Assembly (NCBI GenBank): GCA_019775845.1 | Contig: JADQAV010000005.1 | Span: forward strand, 186,001-250,000 | DNA: 64,000 nucleotides | Reading direction: 5' to 3' | Source of the DNA: Myrmaecium sp. VS I D KN 1 | Taxonomy: Eukaryota > Ascomycota > Dothideomycetes > Valsariales > Valsariaceae | Translations under genes and position numbers: made by a program | Shown: piece after piece, positions 51,501 through 63,228 of the stretch | Layout of the letters: every line of letters begins with the position of its first letter | Numbering within the stretch: position 1 is the first letter of the stretch | The notes under the pieces: model-generated | The model's database searches: none | Told to the model about the DNA's origin: nothing | What the model saw: the letters and a program-made list of their open reading frames with translations, nothing else

Positions 51501-54500
51501 TCATACCACAGCTTCTCGAACGAATGTAATTGGTAGAAACTGTGCACCTGCGGCGAGAGTGTTTGTGTGACGATCCCCCACAAGTTGGAATCGGCATTGA
51601 TATCAGCTTGTCGTAGAACATGATGCAGAACAACGAGTGACTCGACGAACGGCTTGTCATTACGTATACCGGCCTCGCGCTCGGTATGGCGACGGTTTTC
51701 ATCTGAAAAGGCCCGGATCTGTGACATTCCTCTTCGGAGTATGAGTTCCACTGATGCTCGAGAGAGACTGATGATGAGTTTGTCCAGTTCAATACGGAGC
51801 TGATCCTCCAACCTTGATTGACAGGCAATCAGACGAGTTTGACTCGAGAGAACAAGGAAAAGAGTCAGATGCCGTATACCATGGCTATTTCCTTGCTGTG
51901 TTATATCGGTAGCATTCGTGTCTTGAATCAGCGGTAATACTGTACTGTAAGACTGGTCCAGGAGTTTCGACAACTTCATGACAAATGAACGACGGTCAAT
52001 AGGATCGAGAAAGCTTAGCGAGTCCGAGATGTACCGAATTGCAGATCGAAGAAACGTGAGGTCTCCTTGACTACGGTCGTCACTACTACTACTGCTCTGA
52101 TCCTGGGAGGAAATGCGCTCCAGATTCTCGCAGACGTGACGAAACCCATCCGCAAGCTGTGAGGAGACTTCGTCCGTCCATGAACTCCATCGGAACCGAT
52201 GACTATACATTTCAGCTATCGTGTAGCCTGTGGAGATGTCAAGGTTACGTTCTAGAAGTCTCATGCTCCGGGAGAACTCCCCGCTTCCTAGTAAGGTCGA
52301 TGGATGAAAATAGGTGCCGATCTGGAACGGCAGGATATCGAAGTCGGTGGTATACCGCGTGCCGAACCCACCTAACCCAAGGAGAACCTGGCTTTCTTCC
52401 TCTACCTCGACGGCTTCAATTTGATCGTGCAGTATTTGATCAAGCGGTGGATCGCTAGGTTGTCTGTATTCTCGGGTTTCGATATCAAGCCTTCGAACGT
52501 GCCGTTTGCGCTTCCTCCTGGGTTTCCCTAAAGGAGCGAGCGGCGCCGATGGCTTCTCTCCCACGTTTCTGCCCTGTTCTTGGGGGGTCACTTGCTCGGA
52601 CACGGGATTTACAGCGTCCTCATCCTGCAAAAATCGAGCCAGTTGTACATTGCTAGAGATTGACCCAGATTGTAGCTGTTGAATGAATTGGTGATCGACA
52701 TTACTGAGCTTCTTGCGGAATGCGATCTTGCGTTGTTTTGTTCGAAAGTCTGTTTCAAGACCTTCAAGTTGTGCTGTCCGATAATTTGGATCTTTCAAAC
52801 GAGGGCGTCCCCGGACTTTGGAGGACGTTACGGATGCGTTGGTGTCTCCATGATTACTGGAGGTAGCGCCATCTCTAGGTACCACCACGGGTTCAAGACG
52901 AGTTTGTCGGAGTCGAGGCCTGGCTCTGTCAATGCTTTGATCAGAACCATCGAGCCCCGTATGTGACGGCCATTCCCCAAGCGGAGGAGGAAGGTACTGT
53001 TGCCGGTTTCCTCCATGATCCCGGGGCAGACGATGAGGCTTGGAACCGCTCGACGTGGAGACTGATGACAAGAGCGATTGGATTGCACCTTCACGCCATT
53101 GTTGAAGGGTCTTGTTGGCATCCTCAGTATCGGCTCGTGTATGTAGTCTGATATGCTTCCTTGTAGGACTGTGTCTACCTTGGTCGCGTTGTTTCCGAGC
53201 TTGCCGCGCGGCAACTCGTATAAATTGAGGCACATCTCGCCCGGACTCCGGAGAACAATTCACGTCCAGAATACTCAGCATGGGGGCCTTGGTCGTCTTC
53301 ACTCTGGAAGACTTGCTCAGTACTTTCCGCTTGCTTGGTCGGTCCTTGGCTGGTCGATGTTCTGGCGGGACAGCCTTGAAAACTTTGTCGCTTGTCTTGA
53401 ACTTTTTCCTTGACAGCCCGAAACCATCCGTCAACTTGACCTGCCGCTTTCGACTTTGGCGAGATCTGGGTTTCTGGAGCGTGGAAGTAGAAGGGAACAT
53501 TGGATCGATCCAGTCCTCTTCTTCAATGTCCGGGTCGAATACACCTGAACGGATGAGGTTTTCTCCAAGCTCAGTCGCTGGCCTGGGCTCGCGATCAGTA
53601 TCAAAAGGTAAAACAGGCGTGATGGTAGTATCTGTAAGTTCAGAGTCTGTCTCTGACGTATCTAGAACTGGAATAGCTTTGGTATCATTGGCATCTTCCC
53701 CTCGATCTGTATGATCTCTCCTTCCTGAGCGTTTTATCCTTTGGGCGACCCCTCGTTGAGGTTCAGGTTGGTCATGAGAGCTCGCTCGGTGACTTGCGTT
53801 TTTCTTCGGCTCCTGATGCATGGTGCGTGATTGCAAGTCCAATCTCAACCATGATGCCGGCAAAACACCCTTGATCCGTTTCTGTACTACACGTAGCTCT
53901 TCTTCTTCATCTGAAGCTCCGTCGGAGGACGACGATGAAGATAGAATAACTATTGACCTCACTCGAGAAAGTCCAGAACGTCTCCTCGACGTACTTTGGG
54001 GCGGAGAATCCTCATCCGAGTTCTCTCGTGCTGCGTCATGAGGTATATGCCGGGTTTCTGAAGAGGGGATGGGAGTAAGCGGTTGCAGCGGCGTTTGCAC
54101 TCCTGGTGGCACGATGAAGCGTCTTCGACGCCCGCCATGAGAAGAAGGCTGAGGGGATACGTGTGATGTCGGAGGAGACGGAGGCACATCGAAGACATCC
54201 GTTGATGGACGGCTATCTTGGGCTTTATAGGCATTCTTTCGCCCAAGCTGAGTACGTGACAATGTACGGTCATGTTTTCGGGAGAATGTACGCGCAATCT
54301 TTCGCCGCTGCGGTGCAATCAGAGCCGCACTTTCGGTGGCACTGTTGAGGTCCGGTACGTTGAGGTTATCACCAAGGTTGAGGTCGTCAGCGGATGTGTG
54401 GGGCGGGATAAACTTCCTCGGAGGGGAGTACGCATGGTTGTCAGCATGGGAGCTATCAGGCGGGCTGCTGGGCTGTGTTTCAAGAAACTCGTGATCCTGA

Positions 54501-55348
54501 GAGTCGCTAGTCTGGGTCTCGTTTCTGTTGCTTTGCCCCGGAAGCATAACGGGCCGGATACCTTTGGCTTTCATGATCTGTCGATATCTTTCCTGTTCGA
54601 GGAGATATGGATGAAGTTGGATCGGATTTCGTTTCCTAAAACTTCTGCCATTCTGCGTATAGGCAAATTCCTGCGCAGCCTCCTCGGCTGCGGCTTGAAT
54701 AGCGTCCCGTCGCCTCTCCTGTTGCTTTTCCTCATTCCGCTCCTCGCCTTGTTTCCGGCTTATGACGACTTCCACGTTCCCTGGCAGCACCTCCTCCCTG
54801 AACACTGTACCATCCTCCTTTAGTTCTACAAGGTCAGAGAAGATTTCCGGGAATGGCGGGCTGACTGAGCGTTCGGACAGGGGCGAGGACAGCAGTTCTT
54901 CTAAAGGCTGTCTGAAGACCGCATCCGACTTGGTCTGTAGTTTTGGTGGTGAAGACGAAGGCGTAGCAGTGGCTAAGGGCTTGCGCGCAGTATCCCGTAG
55001 TAGTGACGCATCGTCTTGCAAGTCGTCGATATCGTTCTCCGGCGCTGGTGCCACCTGCCCATCCGGCTCTTGGAATATTCGTTGTCCATCAACCCCCGCA
55101 AACTCCGATGGTTCGAGGGATGCTGCCGCCTTGGTACCTGCTGGAAAGTCCGACGCTGCAGCTTGAATCGATTGGCCGCCATCGTTAGTATAGTCCTCCT
55201 CACTTCTCCTCTGCTCCTCAACCTGGCTAGGTCGCGACACCGGGCTCGCCGCTTGCTTGTGGATGTCCTCATTATCGCTCGCCTCCAGATCCAGTTCAAC
55301 CTCCTCATCCGAGTCCTGGACGTAGCCTCTGTCCCGCCATCTTGACAT
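48539..55348 (-). CDS. MMS22: MMS22/Mus7-like genome-stability protein (2269 aa)
   Basis: The fungal Mms22/Mus7 family works with the Rtt101-Mms1 (cullin) ligase at damaged replication forks. The frame is a single uninterrupted exon of 6.8 kb. The start is the ATG before SRWRDRGYVQDSDEEVELDL; further upstream in-frame sequence lacks family character. Residues 1-970 are acidic and disordered with Ser/Pro stretches and basic clusters (SRQSRKRQVKLTDGFGLSRK). The conserved part starts near residue 1000 (IGTYFHPSTLLGSGEFSRS), continues through HSFEKLWYDIFALLPFAEF near 1270 and DRAFHIFLKMLGIGVRGLRF, and ends near 2250. Large alpha-helical repeats are expected. It is head to head with a small membrane-protein gene, start codons 265 bp apart. 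A few in-frame introns cannot be excluded. Confidence 0.9.
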   Translation of the reverse strand: MSRWRDRGYVQDSDEEVELDLEASDNEDIHKQAASPVSRPSQVEEQRRSEEDYTNDGGQSIQAAASDFPAGTKAAASLEPSEFAGVDGQRIFQEPDGQVAPAPENDIDDLQDDASLLRDTARKPLATATPSSSPPKLQTKSDAVFRQPLEELLSSPLSERSVSPPFPEIFSDLVELKEDGTVFREEVLPGNVEVVISRKQGEERNEEKQQERRRDAIQAAAEEAAQEFAYTQNGRSFRKRNPIQLHPYLLEQERYRQIMKAKGIRPVMLPGQSNRNETQTSDSQDHEFLETQPSSPPDSSHADNHAYSPPRKFIPPHTSADDLNLGDNLNVPDLNSATESAALIAPQRRKIARTFSRKHDRTLSRTQLGRKNAYKAQDSRPSTDVFDVPPSPPTSHVSPQPSSHGGRRRRFIVPPGVQTPLQPLTPIPSSETRHIPHDAARENSDEDSPPQSTSRRRSGLSRVRSIVILSSSSSSDGASDEEEELRVVQKRIKGVLPASWLRLDLQSRTMHQEPKKNASHRASSHDQPEPQRGVAQRIKRSGRRDHTDRGEDANDTKAIPVLDTSETDSELTDTTITPVLPFDTDREPRPATELGENLIRSGVFDPDIEEEDWIDPMFPSTSTLQKPRSRQSRKRQVKLTDGFGLSRKKFKTSDKVFKAVPPEHRPAKDRPSKRKVLSKSSRVKTTKAPMLSILDVNCSPESGRDVPQFIRVAARQARKQRDQGRHSPTRKHIRLHTRADTEDANKTLQQWREGAIQSLLSSVSTSSGSKPHRLPRDHGGNRQQYLPPPLGEWPSHTGLDGSDQSIDRARPRLRQTRLEPVVVPRDGATSSNHGDTNASVTSSKVRGRPRLKDPNYRTAQLEGLETDFRTKQRKIAFRKKLSNVDHQFIQQLQSGSISSNVQLARFLQDEDAVNPVSEQVTPQEQGRNVGEKPSAPLAPLGKPRRKRKRHVRRLDIETREYRQPSDPPLDQILHDQIEAVEVEEESQVLLGLGGFGTRYTTDFDILPFQIGTYFHPSTLLGSGEFSRSMRLLERNLDISTGYTIAEMYSHRFRWSSWTDEVSSQLADGFRHVCENLERISSQDQSSSSSDDRSQGDLTFLRSAIRYISDSLSFLDPIDRRSFVMKLSKLLDQSYSTVLPLIQDTNATDITQQGNSHGIRHLTLFLVLSSQTRLIACQSRLEDQLRIELDKLIISLSRASVELILRRGMSQIRAFSDENRRHTEREAGIRNDKPFVESLVVLHHVLRQADINADSNLWGIVTQTLSPQVHSFYQLHSFEKLWYDIFALLPFAEFDDYGVLKPGQRFRAAADNWGLVKSILLRLFALYPQTAKGHSVSINSYIRAVLTRCYNLVHRWGWRRCEPALGVTFDFFARRGLAHLPNEESRGSPRFLEELHRAPSLEVLPEDRAFHIFLKMLGIGVRGLRFVYSDKKISSITWRYVPNHGRTYRKDESVRQEDLDALRNHHDLMCTLYWATPPSFRPRLDLIRHLVDHSSSHREACRLSVQAWSRLVRFQLSTDEPLSSLDPFAAWFLEIVQQTMLQYRLARTEAESQFEAAKTHGNDTISPELLQATIAGNQIQVLAALSDAVAGMKQAVKVSERKEPILYLLRHSDLPVVFRMFDPKKLRVNSVIVESLEVFQELGGLLAARSPDAPQGERSEESQDYGDFPDLDDMIDIDEAAPQTATFDFIQEPLWHLLSSCFGAETPPDERLLTKAVDTWVQVAQFAVQAGERQWSNYLDDYSPSSWRQLRDTEQTRQYGPYFLASVLASDSRSHEENRNVIIPAWLVSLVERESMLKFQHRLTSVLLNVDGHHPLLQNLPLVKDVRTGRFDIKASELRERRLAIISSILSNMRDSYESVIQAQPLEAPALRRDYTQLLKQLMAAMKNNYLEIQQGSNVKGVYVEFVHHIVEYLQQYTSDICSVDKFFTDSGAFPLPATDPTYVVGRLKSYALKLGDPRTTKQLAVFIQTVSERAAIDAQQAYLTNQLVSAMSSTWETSVPHKLTLRRILLQAIFPAYIDLAFSTPAGWILATPMLHASTLTFRTLLYDFSVTDESSLEAVASLLLSTLGRFRDVVEVLVDHSGLLEQAHVLHVLAALLDTVTATLPLVDYLRRRMADRLPAAALLPRHIAFFTRFTVFVAETVLGSPAAAAAPYSDEADAEPGASVLPVEPLAFASVREFCARELGRAMTGGGWEPVAEGRYTVVRGPLRAEVAVALGGWEEEKARLVRAIEGFHQLLNRLGMAGERGRGRESGRDPEGVRRALEELFD

Positions 55349-55613
55349 TTGCGCAGTGTAGCATGTCGGTCCGCTGCAGTTGAGGAGGTGGCCAACGATT
55401 GCGGCCAAACACAATAGACCGTAACTCGGTCGAAGTTCAACGCGCCAAGCCTCTGGTTCACGCGTTCGCGCGGGTAACCTGGTCTCACGTGATTCGGGAC
55501 ATGTCCGGCTTGAACTTAGAAGCTTGTAGCCCCTCTCGCGGCTGTAATTGTCGACTACATAGAATGCACTCTGGGACTGTCAGTTCGGCTCTAAGTTCAG
55601 CTAGTCATTAAAA
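55349..55613. promoter_or_regulatory. Short bidirectional promoter, MMS22 / small membrane protein
   Basis: 265 bp between divergent ATGs. It contains CACGTGA (near 55487) and CGCGTTCGCGCG (near 55462), an alternating CG palindrome-like string. Confidence 0.5.
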
Positions 55614-56010
55614 ATGAGCCGCAACCTGCTCGCTCCGCTGATTGCGGGCGTCATCGGTGTTGGAATTGGTATCATCTTCAGGCAAACCTCCTAACGGCTG
55701 GCATGGAGATGCTAATGTACAGGTGTTAGGAGTCATGACATTCGAGCCGGCATTGCGTGAGCAGCGAGATGTGAAACTTCTCTCGCAAGATAGGTGTGTA
55801 CGGTGATTTAATATCGTGAACAATATCAGCTGACTATAGCCGAGGGTCTATCAAACGTCCGAACAATCCGCGGCAGCTGAGTCGAGGTATCAGATACCTG
55901 AGCCTGCAACGCCAGCGGATACGCAGCCGAAAGCTGCTGTGCGCAGCCTCTGGGATTCACTCGGGGGGTGGGCCTGGTCTGCTGAAGGCCGACGAGGGCG
56001 TTCACAATAA
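55614..56010 (+). CDS. Small single-pass membrane protein (97 aa)
   Basis: Three tiny exons, 55614-55668, 55730-55797 and 55840-56010, keep phase with introns of 61 and 42 bp; the second is near the lower size limit and ends CTGACTATAG. The protein starts MSRNLLAPLIAGVIGVGIG, a hydrophobic segment with a short positively charged front, continues TFEPALREQRDVKLLSQD and ends in a Pro/Ala/Glu-rich tail with VRSLWDSLGGWAWSAEGRR. The shape fits a mitochondrial inner-membrane or ER protein. I do not recognise a family. Alternative donors at the end of exon 2 (two other GT sites within 6 bp) would shift the last exon into a basic frame that looks less like protein. Confidence 0.65.
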
Positions 56011-56215
56011 AAAGCTGTTAAAGGTATCAAGTTCAGATGATACGTGAATAGTTAATGATAAAAAGAAAAAAAATAAAAATAAAACAAAAATAAAAAGAAG
56101 GACGATTCCATCAGGTTGGCCTTCCCTTAATTCGGACAGCAGTGCGATCCTAACATATCTCTAGGGAATTTCCGTATCCGGAAACTCTCAGCCTCACGCT
56201 TTGCTATTTGAGTGC

Positions 56216-57961
56216 TCAAATGGCTCTTTCGTGCATAGCCACGCTTCCCTTGTGCTCTACTTCTTCCACTCGTCTCTCCAAGTCATGCATGTTGAACTCA
56301 CTTGAGTTCATTGTGGGCACGAAGATCGGTGCATGCGTAAACAGATAATCCATTTCTTCCAATGGCCTCTTCGCAGTTTCTGGCATGAATGCCCAAAAGA
56401 AGATGGCATTAGTGAAGTTGCACACCTGGCGTGGACGGTTTTCAGTATTTGTTTCGACTAGCTTCAAGCCAGAGGACACTTACGATAAACAGATAATAGA
56501 ACCGGTATCCAATGTGCGTCATCGCAATTGGCGTGACTTGGCCAATCATGGTGTTGAAGGCGAAGCTGGTCATGGTCGCCAGCGACACACCTTTGGATCT
56601 CGTTCTAGTGTTGAAAACTTCAGACGGAATGATCCAAGTAAGAGGACCACAACTGACGCTATAACAGAAGTTGTACACCCAAGTCACGACAATGAAGCCC
56701 CAAGACGCAGCAGAATTGCCACTTGAACCCGGTGGGAATTTTGCCAGGAGTATTGTGGCAATAATGAAGGTGATCATGTTGCCGAGATTCCCGCAGATTA
56801 ATGGCCAACGTCTGCCAGTGAAGTCGATAAAGAGAAGGCAGATAAACTGCGCGACGAGAGCAATGCAGGAGCTTATTCCCTGATACTTCAGCGTATCGCC
56901 GCCTTCAATGCCCATTTGACCAAAAATTTCTGGCGAAAAATATTGGATAGCTGATACGCCGGTCATCTGTGCGCTGGCTTGAAGAGAGCATGTCAAAAAT
57001 AATCTCCGGAAAGATGATTTGTCCTGGAATAGCTCTGTATACGACTTCGCCTGGTGTTCATGCTCGAACGTGATAGCGTCTTGGATTTGGTCAAACTCGG
57101 CCCGAACCCAGGGATCATTGACGTTCCCATGAGCATGCAGTTGAGCAAGAGTTGTCAATCCTTTCTCGGGCTTTCCGTGGTCAATCAACCATCTGGGGGA
57201 TTCCGGGAAAAAGAGAATGAGGGCAGCGAGCAAGATCGCCGGAAGCAACTGGATACCCAAACTGACGCGCCACTGCGCAGAGTTCGTGTCGGAGAAGCCA
57301 ACATATGTGCCCCAGGATATCCACGCTGCCATTAGGGCGCCTATTCCGAGCATAAATTGCTGAAGCGATGTGATACGGCCACGAATGGAGGGATGCGCAA
57401 GCTCGGCCTGATATAATGGTACTATCATCACAAGAAGGCCGACGCTACAAACAATCAGCATTGCTCGGTCGAGGACAGAATCCGAAGACAACTTACCCTA
57501 GGCCGGCAATAGCGCGTCCGGCATATAAATACCCAAGGTTTTGCGCTCCGGTTTGGAGGCTTCCGCCGAGCAGGAAGATCAAAGCTCCGCACAAGATTGT
57601 CTTTCGACGTCCGAGATAATCTCCCAGAGGCCCTCCGGCAAGGGCTCCGAAGAAAGCGCCTCCTGTGAACACTGACACAACAGCCCCCCTACATGGAGAA
57701 GTCAGAAGAGCGTTCTAAAGCGGCAAAGACAACGTATCACTTGCGTTTCATCATCATCTGCTTTGAACTGGTTTTTGAAGGACGGAGCTGCAATAGCTTC
57801 TGCTATAACACCTAGGTCATAACCGTACAAGACGGACCCGAGCGAAGCAAATACACCGACAAGAAACTGTTTTTTTTTGTTTGAAGTTAGACATCGATGC
57901 TCATGTCGGAATAACGAGACGTTGTGAAGCTTACTTGGTACCACTTAGGAGGGAGGGCCAT
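56216..57961 (-). CDS. MFS sugar transporter (503 aa)
   Basis: A sugar/proton symporter of the fungal sugar-porter family. Five exons keep phase: 57961-57935, 57866-57745, 57688-57497, 57444-56484, 56425-56216. It begins MALPPKWYQ, then FLVGVFASLGSVLYGYDLG. Signatures: GDYLGRRKTILCGALIFLLG, AGRAIAGLG, VPLYQAELAHPSIRGRI, PESPRWLIDHGKPEKG, STP-like IQYFSPEIF and PETAKRPLEEMDYLF near the end. Twelve membrane segments are expected. The intron 57744-57689 uses a GC donor (GCAAGT) instead of GT; only this choice restores DDDET-GAVVSVF. It is divergent from a GH51 arabinofuranosidase, which suggests uptake of a pentose or of sugars freed from plant cell walls; substrate is not readable. Confidence 0.93.
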
Positions 57962-58580
57962 CTCGTCTCAAACTGTATAGAACTCAAGGTCTTTGACTGC
58001 GCGGCAACGCAGAATCTGGGGGAGATCTGCAAGCATTTATACAAGGTGTCGCATCCCTCATGGGAACCTAAGCTCCGGGAATCTCCCTCCATATCAAGTG
58101 ATCATTGGAGTGATTTCTTCGAAGCACACCAACAGGCGCAAGGCGGTCTTCAACTGCCGAGCCTTCTTGTGGGGCAACGTATTCCGCGGGGTTAACCTGG
58201 AGAAGTGGCGCTTTACCCCAGACGGGCCCCTCAAGTAAAACCGGAGGCGTTCAGTGACGAGCGACGAGGCTGCAAGTGGAGCCGATTGCTGGGGGTAAGG
58301 TGGGAAATACGCCGAGGCCGCGGTTTTTCCTCCAATCGTACCCGCGCAACCCCAAGTTGCCCCAAGGTCTTGCGGGAAAACTCGCAAATCGATTCGAGGG
58401 TGCCAGTCATGTAAGGACATGCACTGAGCTCTGAAATCCGGTGGGGGGAAGACTGTGTCCCGGTGATCTGGAAACGTGGGAGCCCACGAGGACTCCGAGA
58501 AGGCCTTCTTCAGGACAAAAGATCTCTGGTTCTTCGCTCCTCTCTTTATCCAGTCACTATCCTACAGTATTACAAGCGGC
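57962..58580. promoter_or_regulatory. Shared divergent promoter, sugar transporter / GH51
   Basis: 619 bp between the two starts. Several GTGGGG/CCCCAC-like strings (near 58170 and 58440) match the CreA core loosely. A conserved XlnR or AraR site could not be picked out by eye. Confidence 0.4.
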
Positions 58581-60520
<1,940 letters not shown>

Positions 60521-60808
60521 AGGCTCGGAACAAGTCCCCTTGTGCGAACCCTTGTGATCGGGTTACCTTTAATTATCTCTAGAACAATAGATCCGCTCAA
60601 GATTTGCCCTTGCTCAACCCTTTAATCAAAGCTCCACCGGGGATTGATGCCCTCCTTTTTTTTCGAGGTCCCAACGCCAAAAACTCCATATGCTGCGGCC
60701 ATAGAAGTACATGATATCCGTTATCCCCCCCAGAGCCCCTGTTCCGCTTTCACGGTCGCCATGCGATCCACAAATACATAATCGCGCTCATCTGCCGTAG
60801 ATCACCCA

Positions 60809-61862
60809 TTACCAAGCACCGCCTCCATATGGAGCAGCACCGAAGGGCGTCTGCCCTCCGCCCCAGGCGCTGGCATTGCCCTGCTGGAACGGTGTGGTGT
60901 ATCCTCCTTCGAATCCTGTCGCAGGGTTCATGGTAGGACTACGGGCAGGGCTGAACCCACCGTCGGCACCGTCTTGATCGTCGACTCCAGTGAGTTCCTT
61001 GATGACCAGAGCCAGCTTCTGCTGGAGGACCTTGATTCCTTGTTGCATGATAACGTCCGGTTCCAGGCCTCCAACGGTTTCGATGTTGAAGAAAAAGCGA
61101 TTCGGTACAGCGTCGTAATCAAAAGGCTCCCCTTCTTGGAGAGGCTCATCGAAAGCGGCATTCGTTTGGTTGACGGGCCTTCTGTGTCTCAGCACTAATG
61201 CCCTCGACGTAAAGGCTCGGAAATCAAACTTACCATTCCTTCTCTATACTCTTCTCGTACCAGTAGTCCAAGTGTCTCAGCCTGTTGTTGGGATCGTACT
61301 CGAAGCCGATGGCTGCCGTAGGCGCCCATTTAGCATGCTCCTTTGCGATTCCCTTCTTCGCAATGCACTTCATCCTGATCTCTTGACCCTTCCGCAGCTT
61401 GGCAATACAGACACCTGTTCCATCCGGATCCGTGATGACGGGCGTACCCACCCACTCATTCGGCCTCATCGCCGATACCACAAGGTCACGCGCATACACC
61501 TTCATGACCTCGTCACCCGTGCACTTGGCTTGGAGCGTGAGCGTGACGCTGCAGTTTTCGCAGTACTGTTCGCAGTCACAGTCGCGTGTGTAGAGGACAT
61601 CTTCGATGTTTTTCGAGTTCAGTGGCACCAGTCCAAGACGGTGGCAGATAAACTCGTCAGCCAGGACGGAGTTGTTCTTCTCCACTTCCACCAGATCGAT
61701 CGCCATCGTCGGGATCTCAGAGAGCATAACCCGGCGGAGGGAATTCGCGGTTGCCAGATCGAGGTTCGTGATGTAGAAGTCGGCGACTCTATCCGAAGCC
61801 TCCCTCATACGCACCGTCACCGCACCTTCCCCGCCATCTAACGGCAGCATGTCGTAGTCCAT
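60809..61862 (-). CDS. RPB3: RNA polymerase II subunit RPB3 (332 aa)
   Basis: Rpb3 pairs with Rpb11 as the alpha-like assembly platform of RNA polymerase II. Exons 61862-61234 and 61178-60809 keep phase. The start is ATG-DYDMLPLDGG; a longer open frame upstream is leader. Motifs: DFYITNLDLATANSLRRVML, EIPTMAIDLVEVEKNNSVL, the zinc-binding DCDCEQYCENC (residues about 94-104), and GFEYDPNNRLRH. The second exon has FNIETVGGLEPDVIMQQGIK and a Gly-rich tail. The acceptor shows CAGAAG in tandem; only the downstream AAG keeps the frame (KEW-PVNQTN), while CAG would create TGA at once. It is tail to tail with GH51. Confidence 0.95.
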
Positions 61863-62475
61863 CGTGGCGGCGGCGGTCGACGGGGACAAAGGTAGTCGAG
61901 AGGATCGCGCGGGACCGTATGGCCTTCTCCGTTGAAGGAAACTATGCGAAGCGGAGTGGAGCGTAGGAAGCTGAGAATGCGCACAGTGACGGGGCGCAGT
62001 CCAGGGGGTGAGTTGCGGAATGCAATGAGGTGGCTTGGTGTTGAGGTTGAGGTTCATGCGCCGGACTCGGAAACGCAACTCGTCGGATGCGAACGCTCAC
62101 TCACGTGACAGCGTTAACGGGCTTCTCCAGCCACAGTGAGGCTGCGTGGCTGAGTATATCTAGCAGCTTCGTCACATTGATGGCTGAGCTACAATGCGAG
62201 CGTAACGTTAATTGACGGCATGAGGTTAACTTTGATCATGCTGAACGCTCCCGTCTACTGTCCAGGGGACCCATCTGGTTGAAGTAACCATCCTTGGCCG
62301 CAGACACAGTGGGACTTCAGTCAGATCTCTGCGCAATCTTGATTCGTGTGGAAATCGAGATGAGTATCAGAGTCAGCTCAGAGAGCAAGAAGAACGCGCA
62401 AGCACATGCGCCTTGATGCGTTCATTTTACTTCTACGGCTGGGAATATAGATCACTAAGTACTGCTGTAGCTACC

Positions 62476-62860
62476 TCATGGATCAATGGCCTGCAACAAC
62501 CTCAGAATCAGGAGCGTCGTAAAGCCATCCTTTGTCACTAGTACGTCGTGGGAATCGCATAGTCTTTTTCTTCCCCAACCGAAGTTAAGGGACAGATGTT
62601 GACGAAGAAGCACGGTACGACATCCCACAAAGCAAAGCCTGGAAGACGAAAGGTTTGCTCTTGATAGGCATTTGCGTGACATGCACATTCGGTGTGTTCT
62701 CAATGCCGGATGATTCCAGAAGATGCGAACGATGAGGCTCTTGCCAGCGCCTGTCCGGCCTGTACACACATCCTATGGAGTAGCTTAGCTGGCATCGCGA
62801 AATCTGAATGTTCGTCGTCGCAAAGCTTGACGTTTCTGTCGGCGACCGTGACCGTGACCG
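62476..62860 (-). pseudogene. Possible relic of a P-loop (ABC-transporter-like) ATPase
   Basis: A minus-strand frame contains CTGRTGAGKSLIVRIFW, a good Walker A motif of the ABC type (GRTGAGKS), but the flanks do not continue as a nucleotide-binding domain in the same frame; open pieces in other frames (KAWKTKGLLLIG, ATVTVTVADRN) suggest interruption. No full-length gene surrounds it. It may be the scar of an ABC transporter, or a chance P-loop. Confidence 0.25.
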
Positions 62861-62889
62861 CATGCAGAAAGTTCAGCACAACGGGGCGG

Positions 62890-63070
62890 TGCACCCGCCT
62901 CCCGGGCGTAACTTAGCCCCCTTGTCCGCCGCAAGGAGGCGGCTTGTGGGACCCCGGGGGGGTTACGGAAGCCGTGGGCCAGAACTCAGCTCCGGAGCTA
63001 GGAGGAGGAGTTACTCCTCAGGCTGCGCCTCCGCAGCCCAACCGATAGCTCGCTCCGGGAGGCGACTTTG
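62890..63070. repeat. GC-rich block with several short perfect hairpins
   Basis: Perfect or near-perfect inverted repeats lie close together: GCCGC...GCGGC near 62928-62943, GAGGAGT-t-ACTCCTC at 63005-63019, and GGCTGCG-cctc-CGCAGCC at 63021-63038. Base composition is far from the flanks. It lies in the promoter or leader side of calcipressin. Confidence 0.6.
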
Positions 63071-63228
63071 CTGTCCGCCATCCAAGCCACCCGCAAACGT
63101 CAGTCGCTCTTCCCACTATATAACTGAACTGCCTTCCCCCCTCACCTGGCACTGGCAGAAGCAAACCTGAAGTCCCGTCTGCACCACGCCTGTCTGCTAA
63201 AACCAAACAACCCCGGGATTAACAAAAC

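Larger units (their letters stand above)
61863..63228. other. Intergenic region with degraded gene fragment and GC-rich hairpins
   Basis: About 1.4 kb between the divergent RPB3 and calcipressin genes. 62100-62470 holds nothing I recognise. A P-loop fragment and a hairpin-rich GC block are listed separately. Confidence 0.45.
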
